In this document: one piece after another, positions 46,231-57,780 of the stretch
How positions within the stretch are numbered: the first letter of the stretch is position 1
Layout of the letters: each line of letters starts with the position of its first letter
NCBI RefSeq assembly: GCF_958295425.1
Contig: NC_081145.1
Span: forward strand, 14,599,443 to 14,663,442
DNA from: Solea solea
Taxonomy: Eukaryota; Chordata; Actinopteri; Pleuronectiformes; Soleidae
Direction: 5' to 3'
DNA: 64,000 nucleotides
The notes under the pieces: generated by a model
Seen by the model: the letters and a program-made list of their open reading frames with translations, nothing else
What the model was told of the DNA's origin: nothing
The model's database searches: none
Translations under genes and position numbers: made by a program

Positions 46231-47436
46231 CGGGGGCTGCATTTCTTCTCACTGTATCTTTCACTATCAAACAATATACAGTATATTGCTTAGTGAGTTA
46301 ATTGCTGTGTTGCATTTTTATTTTTTTCAATGGGTCTAGACCATGGATCTTTGAATTCACCATTTCTGATGCACAATAACTCTGAGGCACTACAAGCGCT
46401 CTGCAAGCTCCCAATGACACGTCGAAAGCCTGTAAAGTCAAGACAGAATCCAACCACACAACCTCAGCCATGGAACTAACTGTTTCCATTTCAAAGCCGA
46501 TTAGCAGCCTCAGGGAAACTCTGACAGTTGGACACCACAGACCCAAACAACCAGGAAGAGGAGCCGTGGCTGAGACTCAAGCTGATCACCCGACACTTCT
46601 GCTTCCCTGCACTCTGGCATAGACAGAGACTCAGTTAGCATCATGGTCCATCTCTGTCAAGACCAACAGAAGCTACATATTACCAACTGGCTAGACTAAA
46701 TAAAGCCTTTTTTTCCCTGAGGTCTGAATGGAAAAAGTCCCTTTTTTATTCTTTCTTTTTTTTCCTCGCACCGTCTTAATTGCTGAGGAAAACCGAGAGA
46801 CACAGAGGCTATTGCTTAATATATCAGAAACAAGTGGAGGGATTGGCTTGACGTGGATGTAATTAACCGTGGATCCAGAGCATGCTGATTTCTATTTAAT
46901 GTGTAATTCTTTGTGTGGAATATGACTGATGTAATTTAGCTAAGTGCGCCGTGATTTACGATGATGTAGCATCCAGCACAGGACGTTTGGAAAAAACTTT
47001 TAAAGTTATTGTGATGTGCATTGAATTAAAACCTCATGCTCAGACTTTTCCATCATAATCACCTACTAGAACTTTATAGTATGTTTCAATTAATATATAC
47101 TTTTTAGGCTAAAGAAAACTCTGCTTATACATGTAATACAGCAGCAGCAACAAAAGCTGCTCAATATTTGAACACGATAAAAGACTTGGTCTATCACACA
47201 GACATGTCATTAATATGTGGATATATCAAGGGATTAAATAACAAATGCTTACCTGAGATATAGAAGAAAGCACCATCAAGAGGGGCCACAACATATGGAA
47301 AAAGAAGAGAAGAGTTCTCATTAAAAAAAAGTTGCCTTTTACTTTTTCTTTCAACACAGTTTGTTGTATGTTTATCAGTTGAGATATACGTTTTATGAGA
47401 GAGCACTGGAAATATTTAGGAGCAATGACAGCGAGC
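46231..47436. other. Non-coding DNA with a recursive-splice-like site
   Basis: No gene is seen. A T-rich patch lies near 46739-46762. At 47247-47275 the minus strand carries the acceptor-donor fusion listed separately. Confidence 0.4.
47247..47275 (-). promoter_or_regulatory. Recursive-splice-like site (acceptor fused to donor)
   Basis: On the minus strand GGTGCTTTCTTCTATATCTC forms a pyrimidine tract that ends in AG and is followed at once by GTAAGC, with the junction between plus 47253 and 47252. This is the zero-length-exon arrangement of recursive splice sites in very long introns. If the window lies in a giant intron transcribed on the minus strand, such a site would be plausible. A chance match cannot be excluded. 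Confidence 0.3.
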
Positions 47437-47800
47437 GCAGACCTCCGCCGAGACTGAAACACTTTGTCACCTGCGTTTTGCATAACAGCACTGGAATTAC
47501 ATTTAGATCCACTTGATCCAGAAGACTTTCTGGGTTTGTATAGAACTTAATTGCCGCAGGGTCCGTAATCTGAATAAGATCCGGTGGAATGTATTGATTG
47601 AATGAAGAATGATTGGAGATAGGGACTTCATCAAAATTTGATCATCTTTGTGACGCCATCAGTGGGTAGATTACTTGGGTGATCACCTACCCATCACAAA
47701 AAACTCATACAGATCGTGGAAAACTGTAGACAGGAAGTTGCTAACAGAACCACAGGCAAACTTAGAGATGAAAACATAACCTCCGTGGAGGAGGTTATTA
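47437..47800. repeat. Dispersed fish repeat with CCTCCGCCG / ATAACCTCC ends
   Basis: It starts near GAGCGCAGACCTCCGCCGAG and contains AGAATGATTGGAGATAGGG. It ends in GATGAAAACATAACCTCC and a perfect 9-bp inverted repeat, ATAACCTCC-GTGGA-GGAGGTTAT (47776-47798). I recall this order, an origin in CCTCCGCC and an end in AAAACATAACCTCC, from repeats in marine fish and other animals. There is no coding capacity. The class (SINE or MITE) is not settled. Confidence 0.45.
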
Positions 47801-49628
47801 TCTATGAGACAAAATACAGACTATGTGGCATCCAACAGAATTAATTTTGCCTCAAAAACACTGAAACCAACCCTTGGCTTTCATTTAACCAGTCAATGAC
47901 CTACACGAACCAAAACTGAACAAAACTAAACAGTCAAGCTTGTACTCATAAAGTATTTGTTACACTAAAGAAAGGTTTGTAAAGCTATAATGGATGAGAT
48001 GACTCTGCAGGAGAGCCTTCAGCCAGGACTGAATACTGATGTGTCTGACTGATTGCCATGTCTGTGAGATCTAATTTGAAAGGTGGACAGTGATGAATGT
48101 CTCTCCTCCACTTACTGGCCGTCTGATGTATTATGCATCCCCATCTGATCAGAGGGGCTGATGAGGCGCGAGGAGACGAGGGGTGTCCATGTCCGACGCA
48201 CCCTGACATTGGTTATATAAATGACTGCACCTCCACGCCTTTCATTTCCCAGCTCACAGGTCACGGGAGGAGCTAATAGGGCCATCGTTAATAGGGGATG
48301 ACTGACTTCAGCTGGGGCGGCCCGTGCATTTTGATGGGCTACACATTTGACAAAGTCTCTTAACACAGTGGCTGAACCATGCTCTGCTGTCAGCCTAGAG
48401 TCTAATTGTCAGGGACACAAACGTGGGCAGCAGCCGGAGGATAGCGCTATCGGCTGCCCAACTGCCACTGTGATCATCTGTCTGTGTACATCTCGGCTCT
48501 GCATTAGAAAAAAGGTGTGCGTACTTCAGTTGTTTGGCAGACAGACGCACGCGCGAGAGAGGACCCTTATTGTTACAGCCTGTCAGCGACAGAACCCGTG
48601 ATTTAAGTCTATTGCTTTGATCCCGTAGGTGCAAGATCGCGTACTTCACCGATGACATCATGCTGCCCGCCACATAACTCGAGAAATGAATCCCTTCTAT
48701 TGAGCTGTAGGAGAAAAAAAAAGCCTGCACACCTGACTATGTTTTGTTCTCTCCCCAGGAAAAAAAAAACACAGCACTGGTAATTGTGCCTCTGCTGAGG
48801 GAGTGGGGTAGGCTCATTCTTTGTTTAAATGTCCACCAGGACAGCACTCTCTGACACAGCCAGCGCTCCTGAGCGCCCATCAAGTGCACATTTTAATGTG
48901 CTGAGGCGATATTACCAGCAGCAGCAAATAAAAAAGCCCTGGCCCTGGCGGGTGCAACGTGGGCCCTAACGAGTTTATGGTTGCCCTAATTGAGCCATTT
49001 TCACTTCAGCTGCTGTTTTTTGTCAGATCAGGAGCTACTCTCCACTCCCAGTTATTATGCAGCAGTCAGCTCACAGCCTTCATATCAACACTGCACAACA
49101 CAAGGGCACCACTGGTACAGATAGGCACATTCACCAAGGGCTGCACACCGACACGCCCGAAGATTTGTAGTGGAGAAAAGGAAAAACCTGGTATAAATAT
49201 TTTCACAGCTAATAAAAGAGAGTAAAAGTACAGAAGCCGACGGTAAGTGAGAGCTGCAACTGCAGAGTAAGACTGCATGTGACTCCACATTCTAACTTGC
49301 ACATAATATCTGAATTTGGAATTTAACTATGGCACTGTTAATGCAGCTTTGCCGTCTTCACCAGGCAGAAAGCAAGGAGTCCGTCTTTATTTCGTTAGAA
49401 AAACACACTTCACAGGTGGACATTTGACGGAGACTTTAATACGTGGTCAGTATGCAGAGGAGGTCAGTGTTAAAATAGTGGATAATAGATAGAAAAAGGA
49501 TGAGCCAATGAGCCATTAATTATCGCTCAAGGAGGTGAACGACGTGTTCAAAAGCTCAGGATTGTTCATTAGTCATCCCGCGGCTGCACACTAGTCATAC
49601 AGATACACAATTAGCCCTTCCAGGTCGC
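47801..49628. promoter_or_regulatory. Unique DNA with candidate regulatory blocks
   Basis: No gene is supported. About 48120-48420 is complex and repeat-free (TGGTTATATAAATGACTGC, GGAGCTAATAGGGCC, GAGTCTAATTGTCAGGG), as is 48950-49090 (GCCCTAATTGAGCC). These resemble conserved non-coding elements in texture only. Short A runs lie near 48713-48722 and 48762-48771. Confidence 0.22.
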
Positions 49629-49652
49629 CAGCAGCAGCAGCAGCAGCAGCAG
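49629..49652. repeat. (CAG)8 trinucleotide repeat
   Basis: Eight perfect CAG units; a second slippage-prone triplet tract besides the (CTG)10 at 32443. Confidence 0.96.
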
Positions 49653-52146
49653 CCTCTCTCCTATGGAACGAGGCACTGGATGGTGTTGTCACAGTTTGCC
49701 AGAGACACATGAAACTAATGTTCCCCCCCCCCCCAAACACAAGTCTCTTTCACACAACCACTTGACATGACTTCAGTAACGCGGCCTGACACACAGCACA
49801 AGCGCACATGCACTAGATGTAGATGACAAGCAAACTACGGCATAAGTCTGTGACGTAAAGTAGAATGCTGTAGTTCTTCTTGTGGCACTGACCCGAAGCC
49901 AGGCGTTGCATCGTGCCAGTGCACCCTGTCATGATCAGAATAATCTTGGATGCATTATTTGAAAGTTGAAATTCTACATCGTGTCAGTTTAAGAGATTGC
50001 TGCAAAGACTGCCGGTATCACGAGTCTCTCTTCCAGATGCTAAATGAGGCAGAATATTAAGTACATGATTTGGTGCATATGGCTTTTGAAGATTTGCTGT
50101 AATCTTTCAGGGAACATGTGTGCTTTTGAGTGTTAAGTGGGGGGCAGGATTTTGCTGTATTAAGCAACAAAAAAACAAATAAATGACACAGATCAGCCGT
50201 GGATCCATTACAAAGATCAATGTAGCCCTTGTGAATAACTGATTTCTGCAAAAACAACTCCACTCACGCAGTGTCTCAGTGTTAGACATCTGTGGACTAT
50301 TTTGTTGACATCAAAATCTCCTATTTATAGCGAGAGTGGTTCATTCAGCTCGACAATTTACAGCAGCCACAAACTTCAGTGTGGGAGTTTTCCTCTGACC
50401 GCTGAAATAAATGACTAACTGCATTCTACCTTGGCAGCTATAATGCTTTCCCTCCACATTTCCAGTACTACCTGTGACTAATGTTTTTTTCATATCAGAC
50501 GTCACAAGCAAAAAATCCACTACTACAAAATAGACGACAAGTAAATCAGGAGTGAAGTGAGGCAGGCCTTGATGGTTAACATCAGACAGCATGTGCTCTG
50601 GGCAAATGTGGCATCAGCAGAGACAACAGCAGCATGGAAGAGAGGACATGGGTAAAAGCAATTCTGCTATGACGGCGACAGGCTCCTCTGAGCTCATGCA
50701 AAACACATGCATGTTCACACACATGCGGATTCACCCATAAACAGGCTCCTCTCACTGAAAGCCCTAGAACTTATTATTTGCTTCCTGTCGTGATACGCTT
50801 ATAAGTGACAGAGAAACCAAACAGTAAAAAAAAAAAAAAAAAGGAAGGAAACAACAGCAATATAGTCGTTTAAAGGGAGTCTATTTTGAGTCAGGGACAG
50901 CTTTTTCTCTCCGTTGCTGAATTAATCAAATCCAAAGGACATCATCTTCAAACTCGACATCCCCCTAAAGGCGAGCATCTCATTCTGTATGCAGCTGAGG
51001 AAGCTTCACAAGATCCTAAAAATACAGCACTCCTGGAAGAGAGGTGCTCTACCAGTCTGAAGAGAAGCATGAAGCAGCAGCAGACCCACGGGAATAGACA
51101 TTGTGATTAGATGCAAAAACTCTGCTATTATAAACAGCATTAGCTCTTGTTAGACATCCCACCCCTCCCACAGATGCAAGCCCGCTCTGTTTTGCAAAGC
51201 AGAAAGAAGTCATTATTGTTTTATTTGCATTTTAGTTTCCCCAGCTCTTTGCCCCCGCATGTGTAACACAAGTGGGCAAAAGCTGTTCCTGTCAGACAGG
51301 TGTTTGGACTGTACTGTACGCTCTGTCCATATATGCATCGTTTACAGGTCCCCGTCTCCGGTAACAAGGAGGCATCAGCCTCTTTGTACTTAACAACATG
51401 CTCCAGGCTATTGCTCTCCTGTGATTGTGGGTCCAATAAAATGACCTAATGCAGAGAATGGACAGTGAATTTGTTTATTTGAAACCTAAAGTCCTTTGTT
51501 TCTACTGTGTCTACTAAAAGTTGCAAGTTACAGTATATTAAATCAGACACTTGTCTTACCGCAGCCACATGTTGTGATTTTTATGTTGGGTAAGGGCTAA
51601 AGTTACCATGAATACAAATGACAGGACACAACACGTATTTCGATTCCAAAAGGTAATGGAAGCAGACAATTTTGCTACCTATCACTCAGTGTCAATATGC
51701 CTTATCAACAAATCTGGCTTTCTGCCATGTTGTCATTCTCTCCTATTACTCTCCTGTCTGAATTCAAGAAAATACATGAGCCACACGACTATCTCTGAAA
51801 CTTTAACAGCAACGTAAAAGAGGAAAATGGCTGTTATGCCATGATGATAGTTTTTAGAGTTATATAAAAACGATACCGCTGCACAGATACATGAAGTCCC
51901 ACTGTTGCATTTATGCAACATAATCTTCAATATATATTAGTTAATAAAAACTTTAACATCACATTCGCTTGAATTTAAGAGCAACTCAAAGCTCCACTGC
52001 TCTTCAGGGAAAGTGTAACTGTATGATCCACCAGATGGGGCTGTACAGTTTGGCTGTTGAATTTTTTAATGTCGTTTATCGTAGTGAGACTGGCAATATC
52101 AGGGCAGTGGCAGTCAAATCCCCGGCCTGATACCACTTTATATTCA
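49653..52146. other. Unique non-coding DNA
   Basis: No gene is supported. C12 lies at 49723-49734 and A17 at 50826-50842. Short frames (60-85 codons) on both strands have no recognisable content. Confidence 0.45.
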
Positions 52147-52421
52147 AATCACTCACTCAGCTTCTACCACTTTACACTCATACACATGGGGGGGGGGGGG
52201 GATGGGCACTGGTGCCAATCCCAGCTGACACAGGGTGAAAGGTGGGGTACACACGCTGGACAGGTCAGCAGTCGAAATAAACAACCTACGGTCAATTTAG
52301 AGTGTCCAATCCTCAACTCTGTGTGTTTCTGGACTGTAAGAGGAAACCGGAGAATATGCAAACTCCATGCAGAAGGGCCCTCGTTCCGGCCGGGTCCTGA
52401 ACCCGGGTCTTCTTGCTGCAC
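52147..52421 (-). mobile_element. V-SINE copy, 5'-truncated
   Basis: On the minus strand it reads TGCAGCAAGAAGACCCGGG (the tRNA-like head from the anticodon region on, with box B worn to GGGTTCAGGACCC). It then has GGAGTTTGCATATTCTCC and GGTTTCCTCTTACAGTCC of the central domain, then GGACACTCTAAATTGACC and CAGCTGGGATTGGCACC. It finishes with AAAGTGGTAGAAGCTGAG and GAGTGAGTGA. Box A is missing, so it is 5'-truncated. A G14 run (52188-52201, plus strand) has grown inside its 3' region where the family usually has a short C run. Confidence 0.85.
52188..52201. repeat. G14 homopolymer inside the V-SINE
   Basis: Fourteen consecutive G on the plus strand, in the position of the CCCCCC stretch of the V-SINE 3' region. 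Confidence 0.95.
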
Positions 52422-53912
52422 ATGTTATGTGAATATTTGGAGGTAGGTGCATGAGAATAGACAGTGGATTGCCCATATAGCAGAACAGTGCTATGCTCCA
52501 CTGTAACAGGCAATAGTGGAAAAATGTCGCCAATATAGACAGACTACTTAGTGTAAATGCATATCAAAACATAACAAAACAGCACCACTCAGTCATGGGC
52601 AGACTGTGGTGGTGGTGGTGGAGGGCATAGGTTCCTCAGCTTGTAGGGGAAAAAAAAGCTTTTGTCTGCCTGTTGGTCTGTGTGCAGATGGTTTTGGGAC
52701 TGCCTGCAGTAAGGGAGGTGAACGGGGGGGTATCCAGGGGGTCTCCAATAATGTTGGAAGCTTGTGGAGACAGCTTGAGCAGATGTCTTTTTAGTTTTGG
52801 GAATGAGCAGCAGACAGTCCACAGAGCTGATTTGACTACATACTGCAGGCCTTTCTAGTTTGCTACATTGTAGAGCACGATCCAGTCTATTGCTCCAGAG
52901 TGTCCCTAAAAAAAACAAGGTATGAATTTGATCTCGCTCCGGGTCTGGTCAACAGATCAGTGACAGAGTCATGAGTGAATACAATATTTACTCGTGTCAT
53001 GTATTAGCTCAAGTAGCGTTACCATCACTGCATTTGTCCACAGATAAGAATTCACAGCTTGTTTGAGTCAATTAATCCATTAATCGCTAACGGACAATGA
53101 TTTTGACTCATTAACATGTCGGTTAAGTCCTGGGAGTTAATGATGACTTGTGTGTTCACATGTTTACTAAAGACTGATTATATTATTATTGGTGATAGTC
53201 CACTGAAATTGCACACACTATACTGTACTTGTGAAAAAAAGACAGGGCAGGCGCGTGTTTTAACCTGAGGTCTGCTCGTCTACTGATAACGGCGGTATAT
53301 ACGGTAGTGGCAAGTTTTCCCCGAGTGCTGCCAATGGTCAGTCTGACTCTGACAGACAGGCTAAGGTGTGTATGACGCAGAGAGAGAAAGAGAGAACGTG
53401 CGACACCAGCACAAAAGGTTCTGCACGCAGCAAAATTAGATATCTTAAAGTTATTGGTATGAGGGTATTAAACATTTGGGGATCCTTTAAAACCTAGACT
53501 ACTGACACCGTGTGTACAACTGTTGGTCTGGTTCATTCTCTTCAGCCAGGTTTCACAGTGTCAGTGCCAAATGTCTTGCTTTTCATTTAAGCACACAGCA
53601 TAACGACGCATGTCTCATGCAAGTGAGACACATGGCTCTCCTAGGGAATAGAAGCCTTGTCTACTTTTTGATAACACTTAATGTTTAATGGTGGCTTATC
53701 AAGTGTTAGCTATCAGAGACAAAAAGTCTCATCCTTCATGACTGCCGTGGCTTTTTCTCTCTGACATCTTTTTCAACGGAGTGAGATTTGTCTGCACTGC
53801 TTGTGATTTAATATCTCTGAGAATGAGTTTTTTTTTTGTTTTTTTTAAATAGGCTTTCTTCAACATTAACCTAAAAGCTTGTGTCAAAGAAACGACATGC
53901 AGGCCACACACT
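52422..53912. other. Unique non-coding DNA
   Basis: No gene is supported. A (TGG)n patch lies at about 52608-52622. Around 53067-53082 the sequence CAATTAATCCATTAATC is a dense homeodomain-type word, and GAGTCAA just before it is mirrored by TTGACTC at 53113-53119. A T-rich run lies near 53829-53846. Confidence 0.45.
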
Positions 53913-54172
53913 AGGGCTTCAACTAAGTAATTATTTTCATAATCGATTCATGATTCATGATTCATCGAGTACTTGTTTGATTCGTAAAATATCAATAAAT
54001 GTTGAAAAATGTTGATCGGTGTTTACCAAACCTGGAAATGATGATGATCTCAGATGTCTCGTTTTGTCCACAAACCAGAATGATTCAGCTATAATGATTT
54101 ATTTGTAATATGGCGCAAAGAAATAAAAGAAAAGCCAATTAATCAATAAAAATCAATTAATTCAATTATCAT
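53913..54172. mobile_element. Second MITE-like copy, decayed
   Basis: AGGGCTTCAACTAAGTAATT at the left, ATTTTCATAATCGATTCATG, TCGTTTTGTCCACAAACCAG and AGCCAATTAATCAATAAAAA follow the same order as the element at 15771-16070, with more substitutions and an extra ATTCATG duplication. The right end has drifted. Confidence 0.6.
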
Positions 54173-54979
54173 GACTTAAGCACCATTGGAATTTAAAAGC
54201 AGCCACAAACGAGACTTATTGCATCCCCTAATTAAGTCAAACATTTTTGTCTATCCAATTTCGTCCACATAAACACGATTCAAATACTCCTTTCACATCT
54301 GCAGCTAGTTTAACGTTTGTAAACACAATGTTTTGCATTATTTTTCTTTTTGTAATTTAATCATTGAAAATATTTACATGGTCAAGACTCATTTAAGGTG
54401 GATTTTCTTCCATCGAGATGTCAGAACATGCAGTGAAAACTTTAAATAATTTAACCGAGGCGATTTTCAAGAAAGTCATCCATTTGAAGTGTCCGACTCT
54501 GCGAGACAGATTTTAAAAAGATGGTTGACTGAGGTCTTAACTGGATGTTAATATTTCAGTGACGTGACATGGTTTAAAGTCTTTCTACTACCTTTGAGCA
54601 AAGTAACTACTTTCTCATCTAAAATCAGCCAAACCAGTGCAAACAAACCTACCAGAACTCTCCGGGATGTTTTTGTTGGTTAATTGCTGTGGCGTTTACT
54701 ATTATTTAGTTCACTTGTGAGTGGCATCCCTGTCAATCCTTTTGTCCATCAGTATTGTGAGCCGTCTGTGGGATATGGATGAAGCCATTTTGTGAGCACA
54801 CTTCTTGTAAAATGAAGTGTATATAAAGTAATAACATGCAGGAGGGTCTCCTCTCTGCACCATGAATGAGTCGCTCCTGCCGTGGGGAGCCGGTGACATG
54901 ATTGTGATTGGACGAGACACAGAGAATCCAGATCAAAGCAATCTCTAGTGTTTTGGCCCCCAGCACAGTGTACACCAGG

Positions 54980-54980
<1 letters not shown>
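54173..54980. other. AT-rich unique non-coding DNA
   Basis: No gene and no recognisable repeat are seen. Confidence 0.45.

Positions 54981-55034
<54 letters not shown>
54981..55034. repeat. (CA)27 microsatellite
   Basis: Perfect 54-bp run, the longest dinucleotide repeat here. Frames reading alternating His-Thr or Cys-Val across it are artefacts. Confidence 0.98.
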
Positions 55035-55038
<4 letters not shown>

Positions 55039-55336
55039 GTACACACACATGCACACTGAAACACATGCATCCTCTCTACCTTTTCACTCTTACTCTCACA
55101 CTTGGTGTCACACATTTATGCACTCTGCCTCACAAATTCTCGTTCGTGACACATTCACACATGTGCACCCGCCACTCTAATGCACCCAGTAACTGCACAG
55201 TGTTAATTTGGGTGAGTATGGTGCAAAAAGGGGAAGGACACTGCAGGGGCACTAAAACTCAGATACAGTTAAACCTTTCAGTATAAAGCATCAACTTTTT
55301 AATCACATGAGAAAAAAAAATCTGATATGAAACTTT
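55035..55336. other. CA-rich flank and unique DNA
   Basis: CA- and CACA-rich sequence continues imperfectly to about 55165, then unique DNA. No gene is seen. Confidence 0.5.
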
Positions 55337-55349
55337 TTTATTGTTATCA

Positions 55350-55380
<31 letters not shown>

Positions 55381-55388
55381 CATTATCA

Positions 55389-55432
<44 letters not shown>

Positions 55433-55459
55433 AACATTATCATCATTATTATTATTATT
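55337..55459. repeat. (ATT)n microsatellite, imperfect
   Basis: About 120 bp of ATT units broken by CATTATCATC blocks that recur roughly every 50 bp, suggesting segmental growth of the tract. Confidence 0.96.
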
Positions 55460-56790
55460 TCAATGTATCTGACTTCATTATGTCATGTATTATTTCTCTA
55501 TCACCTTACAGGAGCACATCCAGAAAATACAGGAAATGTACATGCAGTGGTGGGATCAAATATTTTTCTGAAAAGGAAAAAAATAAAGCTTCTACAGTTT
55601 TAGTTTTTTTACTGGGACCTACCCTCACACTTGGACAAAAGCACAACACTGGCTTTCTTAAAACTGTATTGGAACCATAAGTGTTGCTATTGGTGAAACC
55701 TGTGTTTGTCCTACGATTTGCAAAATATCTGCTGTGAATAAGGTCTATTACGCCACGTTTATTGAAGGCGTGCTTGAGCATGACATACACATGTTGTATG
55801 AGTTCAACTCGTTTTAAACCATTTTCCAGTCACATCATTCCAACCCAAATGCCACTGATCACAGAATGTGCCCGTGGTGCCCTGAGACATTTGCACAGTG
55901 CTGTACATGAGCTGCCTCTGTTTTAAAGGTGCAACATCGTTATTATCATCAGCCATAACCTGACATTATAAATCACACTTAATACAGTTTATCATTGGCA
56001 TTGACTTGGAATAAAACTTATTTTGAGAAGGGCTGTAATAAACTGTGCTGTGACTCCCACCTTCCTTACTTCAGTTGGTCACATTTCCTTCAGAACAGGT
56101 GGCGACGAGACTTAAAGGAAACTTAAAGGAGATTCTACGATTTAAAATGGCAGGTGGCCTTCAATGTATATCAAGAAAAGTGGAACAAAAAGATAGTAAC
56201 GTGGAACCGACTTCACAGCATCTCCTGATGTCTTTACTGTGGAAATGAATCGGGAAGAAAATCTGTTGAGCAGCACAGTTGTCAAGGTTCTGGAAAAAGA
56301 GGGTTCACTGTCAGAGAATGTGATTATGCAGGAGGAACGAGAGTTTAAGACAACTCCGTCAGCTAACTAGCAACCGCTGGGAAAGTCACACCAAACAAAG
56401 AATTTGGACGACTTGGCGCTTTGGATGCTTATGACAACAACAATGGTTGCCGTAGGATGAGGAAAACGCTGTTCAAATCTATTCTTAGGAAAAATAGTTT
56501 GAATAGATTGTTTTTTTTTTTAGTGTGATCACTTACATAACTGTGAGGACCTTCAGGACAGACTGAGGCCATGTTCAGACTTGCCACTCACATATATCTT
56601 GTGTGATCCAATCACAACTGGACAGAGCAGGGCCAAGTGGAGGTGTGAATCTAGTGAGGCACATTTTTATTTGTCCATTTCAAACGGATGAAATCTTATC
56701 TCTTTGAAGCACGTTGATTCCCTTTGTTCCGCTATTGTGCTCCAAGTGGAAGGAGTAATTAGCACAAATGGAAAACAACAAACAGTGTGT
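55460..56790. other. Unique non-coding DNA
   Basis: No gene and no clear repeat are seen. An open stretch at 55480-55680 has no recognisable content. A T-rich run lies near 56511-56521. Confidence 0.45.
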
Positions 56791-56957
56791 TCTCTCGAGG
56801 TACTACACATTTCTCTCACAGTCCAAAAACATGTAGATTAGGTCGACTGGACACTGTAAATTGAGCGTCGGTGTGAGTGTGGTTGTTCGTCTCTGTGATA
56901 ATGTCCACCTATGTCACCTAGGATTGGCTCCAACAGCAAGTCACAATCCCCGCATAG
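56791..56957 (+). mobile_element. V-SINE fragment, 5'-truncated and decayed
   Basis: TCTCTCGAGGTACTACAC, CACAGTCCAAAAACATG, GACTGGACACTGTAAATTG, TGGTTGTTCGTCTCTGTG and TAGGATTGGCTCCAACAG follow the central and 3' domains of the copy at 41502-41884 in order. The tRNA head and the tail are gone. Confidence 0.8.
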
Positions 56958-57189
56958 TGCAGTTTTAGCTCTCCTTCTTGTGGGTAGTGATCTCACCACG
57001 GTAAGGTGGCACATAAAGGTATCACAGTTTAGTGGCAAAGTTATGGATTATACCATCAGATGTCGTGAGTGTGCGCTGGTGTACATATAAACAGTCTTTG
57101 TCTCGCCTGCACACTCACTGTCACTGTGTCACGTTTGTTGTGTATACATGCAAATTCAAGTCCTCACTCACTTCCTTGCTTTCTTTTAA

Positions 57190-57212
57190 ACACACACACA
57201 CACACACACACA
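57190..57212. repeat. (AC)n microsatellite
   Basis: About 11 AC units. Confidence 0.95.
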
Positions 57213-57357
57213 GGATCATGCACAAGCAAACAGAAACACTAATTCATTCATTGGCTGCAGAGTGTGGGCCTGTCTGCCGAGGGGAAGGGTAAAACCTGGA
57301 GCTGAATGAGCCGAAGGATGTACTGCCTTCTATGTGACCTTGCTGATGACATCAAAG

Positions 57358-57385
<28 letters not shown>
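57358..57385. repeat. (AC)14 microsatellite
   Basis: Perfect run of about 28 bp. Confidence 0.96.
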
Positions 57386-57388
<3 letters not shown>

Positions 57389-57489
57389 GCTGGAACAGAA
57401 GCAGAGAGTGGTTGCAATAATCAGTCTCATTTCATACTTTCCAGTGGTAACAGTTAAATTGACATTTTCTGTTCCCGTCATCCTGTAAA

Positions 57490-57780
57490 TGGAAGCCTCC
57501 GTTTAATTGCTTTCATATGGTTAATCCAAATTAAGCATGCCCACAAAAATAAGATATTCCATTTCATTTGGGTAGCTGGTGATTCCAACAAATCTTTCCT
57601 TTCCTATTTCATGTGCTCGCAATAGCACGGCACGTCTGAATGGACAACTTAAAAATGTTGCAAAAGACCCCACTTGTGGGCAAAACTCTACGCACAAAGC
57701 CATATTCACCACGGCATGTGAATGGTGCGGGCTGAATGCGGCAGCATTGAAGTGTTTTAGGGACTCATATGCTTAATTGA
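57490..57780. promoter_or_regulatory. Candidate regulatory block
   Basis: Complex repeat-free sequence. It opens with GTTTAATTGC, the E-box CATATG (57514-57519) and GGTTAATCC (a K50 homeodomain-type word, 57519-57527) and continues with unique sequence to CATATGCTTAATTGAACC. The two CATATG-TTAAT arrangements about 250 bp apart are seen; a regulatory role is inference. Confidence 0.25.

Larger units (their letters stand above)
56958..57489. other. Non-coding DNA with CA repeats
   Basis: No gene is seen. It contains (AC)n at 57190-57212 and 57358-57385. Confidence 0.5.

Noticed and set aside
54733..55286. Long frames on both strands rich in Cys-Val or His-Thr
   Set aside because: They translate the (CA)27 tract and its CA-rich flank; low-complexity artefacts.
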